NCBI RefSeq assembly: GCF_026213295.1
Contig: NC_079421.1
Coordinates: 21,088,159 to 21,152,158 of the forward strand
Direction: 5' to 3'
Length of the DNA: 64,000 nt
From: Gadus chalcogrammus
Lineage: Eukaryota; Chordata; Actinopteri; Gadiformes; Gadidae
Below the pieces are notes generated by a model. That model did no database searches and was not told the origin of the DNA. It saw nothing but the letters and a program-made list of their open reading frames with translations. Of the stretch, positions 59,001-64,000 are shown in pieces (the first letter of the stretch is position 1; each line of letters starts with the position of its first letter). A program made the translations under genes and the position numbers.

Positions 59001-61319
59001 CACAAGAGACACATAGGAAAATAAGAGTTGATTAGTTGATTTAAATAATTGTGTTTCACTGGAATTATACTTGAAATATGAAAACAAATAAATGGTAAAA
59101 CCAAATTAAACCACATAACCAAGATTAACACAATAGCTACTCTTTAGAGAGAAGATACCTTCAAAAATATGTTCTGCTCAAAGAGCATACAATATATTAA
59201 GGATAGTAGTACATTATTTTACATTATTATTACATTTATGTAACACCTTTGTAGAGAAACAAAGACAAGAACTAAGAAGTATATGCGTGATTGCATGAAT
59301 ATGAAAGGGGTCACGACAATTCGGCATCGACACAGAACAACGTAAGTGTGTGCGCATATGGGCATGCGTGTGCATGTCGATGTCTGTGTGTATGTCTCTC
59401 TAAGTGTCGGTGAGTGTGTGCGTGTGCGTGTGTGTGTGTGTTTGTGTGGTTTTTAGCTGAAAGGCAGACAGAACGCTACAGAGACAGTGGTTTGGCAGAG
59501 CAGAACGAGAGAGAGAGATAACGTGGATGAGAGCAAATAGTCTGAGAGAAAGGGAGATAAAACGTGGGAGCAGAGGGAACAACGGGGGAGAGAGAAAGAA
59601 AAAAGAAAGCAAGCAGACCATGGAAGGAGACAAAAGAAGGAGTGAATCTGATGTTTGAGCTGGGGGTCCCAGACTAGGCCCCTCCCTCCTGTGGTCTCTC
59701 ACCAGATAACCAACTGAAGGAAAGTGGCCTGTTTGATTGACAGCTGTTTATTTGCTGTAAGACTATTTAAGGTTACGGTGCCGTTAATTGCCAAGTCAAT
59801 GGGAGGGGGGCTGTATGGTTTGTGTTTGCGTGAAGCCATTTAAATAATTTTACTTTTGTTTTAGCATTTTAGCATATTATCGACCTTTATAATGATATAG
59901 AATAATACAAATACATGGTTTCGTCAGAATAGCTTGCTAGTACCGAATGCTCACCACTGAACTTGAAATTAATGGATCAGTTTTCACCATAATGTAGTGG
60001 TCAATAATGCATGCATATTATTATTATTATTATTATTATACATTATTATTATTATTGCATAATGTACGATACATATTTAATACATGAACCCTGAAGGCAT
60101 TATTCTTTCCTTTCAAAAGTATAAACCATTGACGTATGTGAAATTGTACTGCAAGAGCTCTGTCTAAGTTTTCTATTTTAAATACTAGAGCAACACATGG
60201 CTTGGATGAAAACAGCAAAGGAAGCAAACAACAATAGCACAAACAACAGAAACTGTCATCAGGACCTTTTCGAGACATCAATCTTCGCCCCTCAGCATTT
60301 AGTTTGTGGTTTTTCAAAATAAGAGCTCTCCCTCCACCACGGACCCAACACAGTGGAGTGTATGTTTCCTATTAGGGGTCTTGTAATGTAATAATGGGAT
60401 CCTAAAGGGTCTGTTCCAAGAAGCCCCGATCGGGTTCTGCCAGCGCGGGAGAGACAATTTATTATGTCGTTTCCTTGTAAACCTCTTTTACTTGCCCTTT
60501 TCCTTCCTCTCCATCCTTTTTTCCTCCCTGTCCTCCCCAGTGTCCTCTCCCTTTGGCTCCTGTCCTTCCACACTTTTTCTCTCAGATTCTCAGTCAGTTT
60601 ACTTTAGTAAAGCAATGCTCTGCAGCTCTGTTGATTCCCCTTGTCTTCCATACATATGTGAATTAGAACAAATGATTGCATGACCACATATTTCACATTT
60701 AAATATGTAAATGTGTAAATGACCACATAACAAATGTGCCTCTACTAACATACTGCCCTACAGGTATGCTCAAAGGCGCAGACAGCCATATCTCCGACCA
60801 GTGTTTGCAGGTAGTGTCCTCTAGGTGTCACTATAAGACTGAGGCCAAATCTAAACAACAGCCCTCCAATCCAGTGTTATAGATAGAATATCATCACTGT
60901 TTGGACACAGACGTTTTCCAGTGTGTGCGTGTGCGTGTGCGTGCACGTGCGCGTGTGTGTGTTTTTGTGTATGAGATTTTAAATCCCATATGCACACTTA
61001 CTGTGCATAGACGTGAGTTTGTTAGCATGTTTACATGATCAGGCTCTGTATGTGTCCATGTATGGGCACGTATGTGTGTGCATGCTGTGTGCTTCTGTTC
61101 ATGTTTTTGTGCATGTCTGTTTGTGTGTGTGTGTGTGTATCTGGTCCCTGTGGTCATTTGGAGTCAGCTTGCTTGGTGGTGAGTATTACTTTAAAAGCTG
61201 CTCGTTATGGATTTCAATAACAACATACACACAACCGTTGCAGATTTCAACCACCTCTCTCGGTCTGTTTGCTCAGACCCACAGGGTAAAGTCAATTTCC
61301 TGTAAGTTCAGAATCAGCT

Positions 61320-61437
<118 letters not shown>

Positions 61438-63119
61438 CCTCTGTCTGAAATCCAAGACTGCCTTTTTATAACTGAATCAATCACAAACCCAGAAATAATT
61501 ACTGGTTGCCAACTATCTCGGAGGAAAACAAGAGTACGTTTATTTATGAATTTGGATAAGCTACAAGACTGAGATCTGCTTACAGGGTTCAATCTAATTA
61601 ACCACCGCTGTTATTCAACAACAAGGCATCTTAGGCACACACACGTAGCAGTGTGTTTACATGCAATTGTGTGCATGCAAACATCCACTACATCTGTGTG
61701 TGAATGTGTGTGTTTAAGTTTTTCGAGAAAGACATATTTGTTTTTGTACATTTGCATTAATCACATGCATGCAGTGTATATGAGCTGGGATTTTTCTATC
61801 TTGTCTATGTATGTGAGTTTGCGTGTGTGTGTGCGTGTGTGTGCGCATGTGTGTGTGATTTGTGTGTGAGAGTGTGTTTACTAGTCCAATCTGGTAAAAT
61901 GATGTTGAGCAGACCGATATCCCAGTCCCATATTGCCGTGGCAACCTCAATTAGTCGTAGCTAAGATACCAGCTGTAGAGTGGTAAGTGCTTTCTCAGTT
62001 TTCATAAAATGTATTCTACATTCCCTATTTTTTGATTAACTCAAGCTGGTCATTGAAAATATATTAGAATGTGTTATGATTTATAAGTCTCAAAAACAAT
62101 GCTGATACTCAGTTCGGAGACTCCAGTACCTTCAGCGTGGACACTTTCTGACAGCAGACCTAACAGTCTACTGAACATGTTGGTTCATCACACCAACTCC
62201 CTAAAGACATGTTGCGATACTTGCAGTACAGTTTCCTAAACGGAACTTCACCTGATCGACTAATGATCGGAGACGTCTTGAAAGATAATCACCGTGTGCA
62301 CGATGTGTGCTCGGCCGTTTTTTTTCCTCGATGATTCCAGAGCTAGGGATATTGCATCGCCGCAGGACATTGGCTTTGTTCCAAACCTCCGTCCCCCTTC
62401 CATGCTTTCGTTCATCTTTCTATCTCTGTCTGTCCGGCCGTCCGTCTTGGTCACCAATTTCCTCTCTCTCTGTTTGTCTTTCACCGTCCTCTCCTCCTCT
62501 GGCCCTTAATCTTTCCATCCGTCTCTCCATCCTTTTTCCCTCTTTCCATCACTTCTCTCAGCTGGTTCCCGCCCCCCCCCCCCCCCCCCATCCCTCCTGC
62601 ATCACTCCTCCATCAGGCCATCCCTCTGTTCTTTTTCTTTTCTCTCATGTGCTGCCGTTCCCTGATGAGCAACAGCAGCTCTGCTCTCTTTGACCTGATG
62701 GTAGATTACTGTGGCATTTAGTAAAGGGCAGCGCATTAATATACAACACACACACACACACACACACACAGGCCTGCACACACACGCTTGCATGCGCACC
62801 CCCACACACACACACACTTACATAATCTGTATTCTCCATCATTTCGACGTATACACACACATCCTGGCACAAGGTGTGTCTCTCCCCCTCTCATACTAAA
62901 CATGCATGTACTGTATGGATGTGAGTGTGCAAGTACACAAGACAGCCTTAGACGCGCTGATTGGTTATTTAATGAGGGCAAGGTGGAGGACTCACGAGTT
63001 CTCGTCTATATCTTGTCATCATCCTTTCTTTTGACCTTTGTTTTTTAACGAAATCTATCTGGAGGAAATGAATCCCCCTCTCTTTAGCGTTATTCAACCT
63101 TCACCCCCACACAATTAGA

Positions 63120-63560
63120 GTAACGAGGAAGTTGTCGTTAACGAATAAGTGATCTAAACAAGGGTGGGATTAGTAACAAGGGGCTGATTGTTATAAAATG
63201 AGGTGACCGTGAACAGGAAGTGCTGGCCAATAGGGAAGTGATCCTTAACTAGGACAGGGTCATAACTAGGAGGTGATTGCTAACAGTGAGGTGACTGTTA
63301 AGGAGTGGGTGACGGTCAATGAGGAGGTGATCTGTACTGAGGTATTGATCTGTAATGAGGTATTGATCAGGGAAAAGGGGGATAAGAAGGCAGCGATGAT
63401 TAACGAGGAGTTGATCTGTAAGGGGTAGGTGATCGGTAATTAGGAGGTGATCGGTTAACGAGAGGCTGGACAATAAGGAAGGGGTAAACGGTAAGAGAGG
63501 GGTGATAATTATCAGAGATGCTTAATGATGGGGGTTAACGTTACCAAAGGGGTGATCGGT
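63120..63560. repeat. Degenerate minisatellite
   Basis: Loosely repeated units of about 18-24 bp with cores GAGGTGATC and GTGATCGGTAA, heavily diverged. Confidence 0.5.
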
Positions 63561-64000
63561 GACAGTGCATCGATAGATGAGCTTTTCCTGGTTACTATAA
63601 GTTCAATGAACCTCACCAAAGCATTCAGGCAACGTTGAACGGCAACCTGCAATAACACGCCTATGGTCATGCTCCTCCACTTGCCTACGCTCCAACCAAG
63701 CTTTGCTCCGGAGCCAACAGCTTCTCCAACCCTCCCACCGACCCCTCAAGACATCTGAGGGACTGGTCCCCCGGTCCCTGGCATCCATCGAGAGAAGCCC
63801 TCCCAAGCAGGGATCATCTCCCCAGGGCCGTGCCATACGAGTGGCCTGCCAGCGCAGCTACACGCAGATAGTTGTCGGTAGGCAAAAACACCAGTAGGCT
63901 GTTGTGGAAAGAGCGTGTTTCACGTCGAGGAAAGAGAGCACTTCACTGCAGCTGGTTTACATGATCTTCTATTTTGTATGGACAGCTGATAAGACTCGGC

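Overview
The window is vertebrate nuclear DNA, almost certainly from a ray-finned (teleost) fish. Three things show this: intron-split novel immune-type receptor (NITR) genes, a family known only from fish; an NLRC3-like FISNA-NACHT-LRR-B30.2 gene of the fish-expanded type; and very dense (TG/CA)n microsatellites. The microsatellite density recalls gadiform (cod-like) genomes, but I would not assign a species.

Region 1 (1-22,400) is a tandem NITR cluster, all on the minus strand and in units of roughly 4.5 kb. Each full gene has the same six exons: a short leader, a V-type Ig domain, an I-type Ig domain with a joining-like FGSGT motif, a transmembrane exon, a short linker exon, and a tail with the ITIM LNYAAL and a second SVYSAV or SLYSAV tyrosine motif. 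Genes 1 (54-2457), 2 (4402-6719) and 4 (14853-17067) are intact. Gene 3 (10241-12351) has its transmembrane exon broken by an inverted piece of an I-domain exon. Gene 5 (19023-20713) has a different transmembrane exon carrying an Arg and a prematurely stopped tail. A 5'-truncated copy (21704-22396) has a tail that runs into neighbouring DNA. Between the genes lies a repeated non-NITR module with a GC-rich block, a minisatellite, and a TATA-like element followed by a short plus-strand reading frame.

Region 2 (22,450-38,940) interrupts the cluster. It holds a MITE, a LINE fragment, a complete 12-exon NLRC3-like gene (24615-36363, minus, 1238 codons open throughout), L2-type LINE pieces (one with an expanded minisatellite) and a decayed endogenous-retrovirus pol fragment.

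Region 3 (38,940-52,960) returns to NITR territory: module copies, an LTR-like insertion, an orphan NITR promoter, intact gene 6 (43747-45924), a tail-exon relic (48743-48796) and the more diverged intact gene 7 (50731-52857).

Region 4 (53,000-64,000) is about 3.4 kb without a recognisable gene and then the last five coding exons of slit1 (56456-58837, minus), followed by sequence that is probably slit1 intron, rich in microsatellites.

The NITRs are predicted cell-surface receptors, mostly inhibitory through ITIMs. The NLRC3-like protein is a predicted cytosolic sensor or regulator. SLIT1 is a secreted guidance ligand unrelated in function. All exon joins are inferred from GT/AG sites, matching phases and comparison between copies, without transcript evidence.
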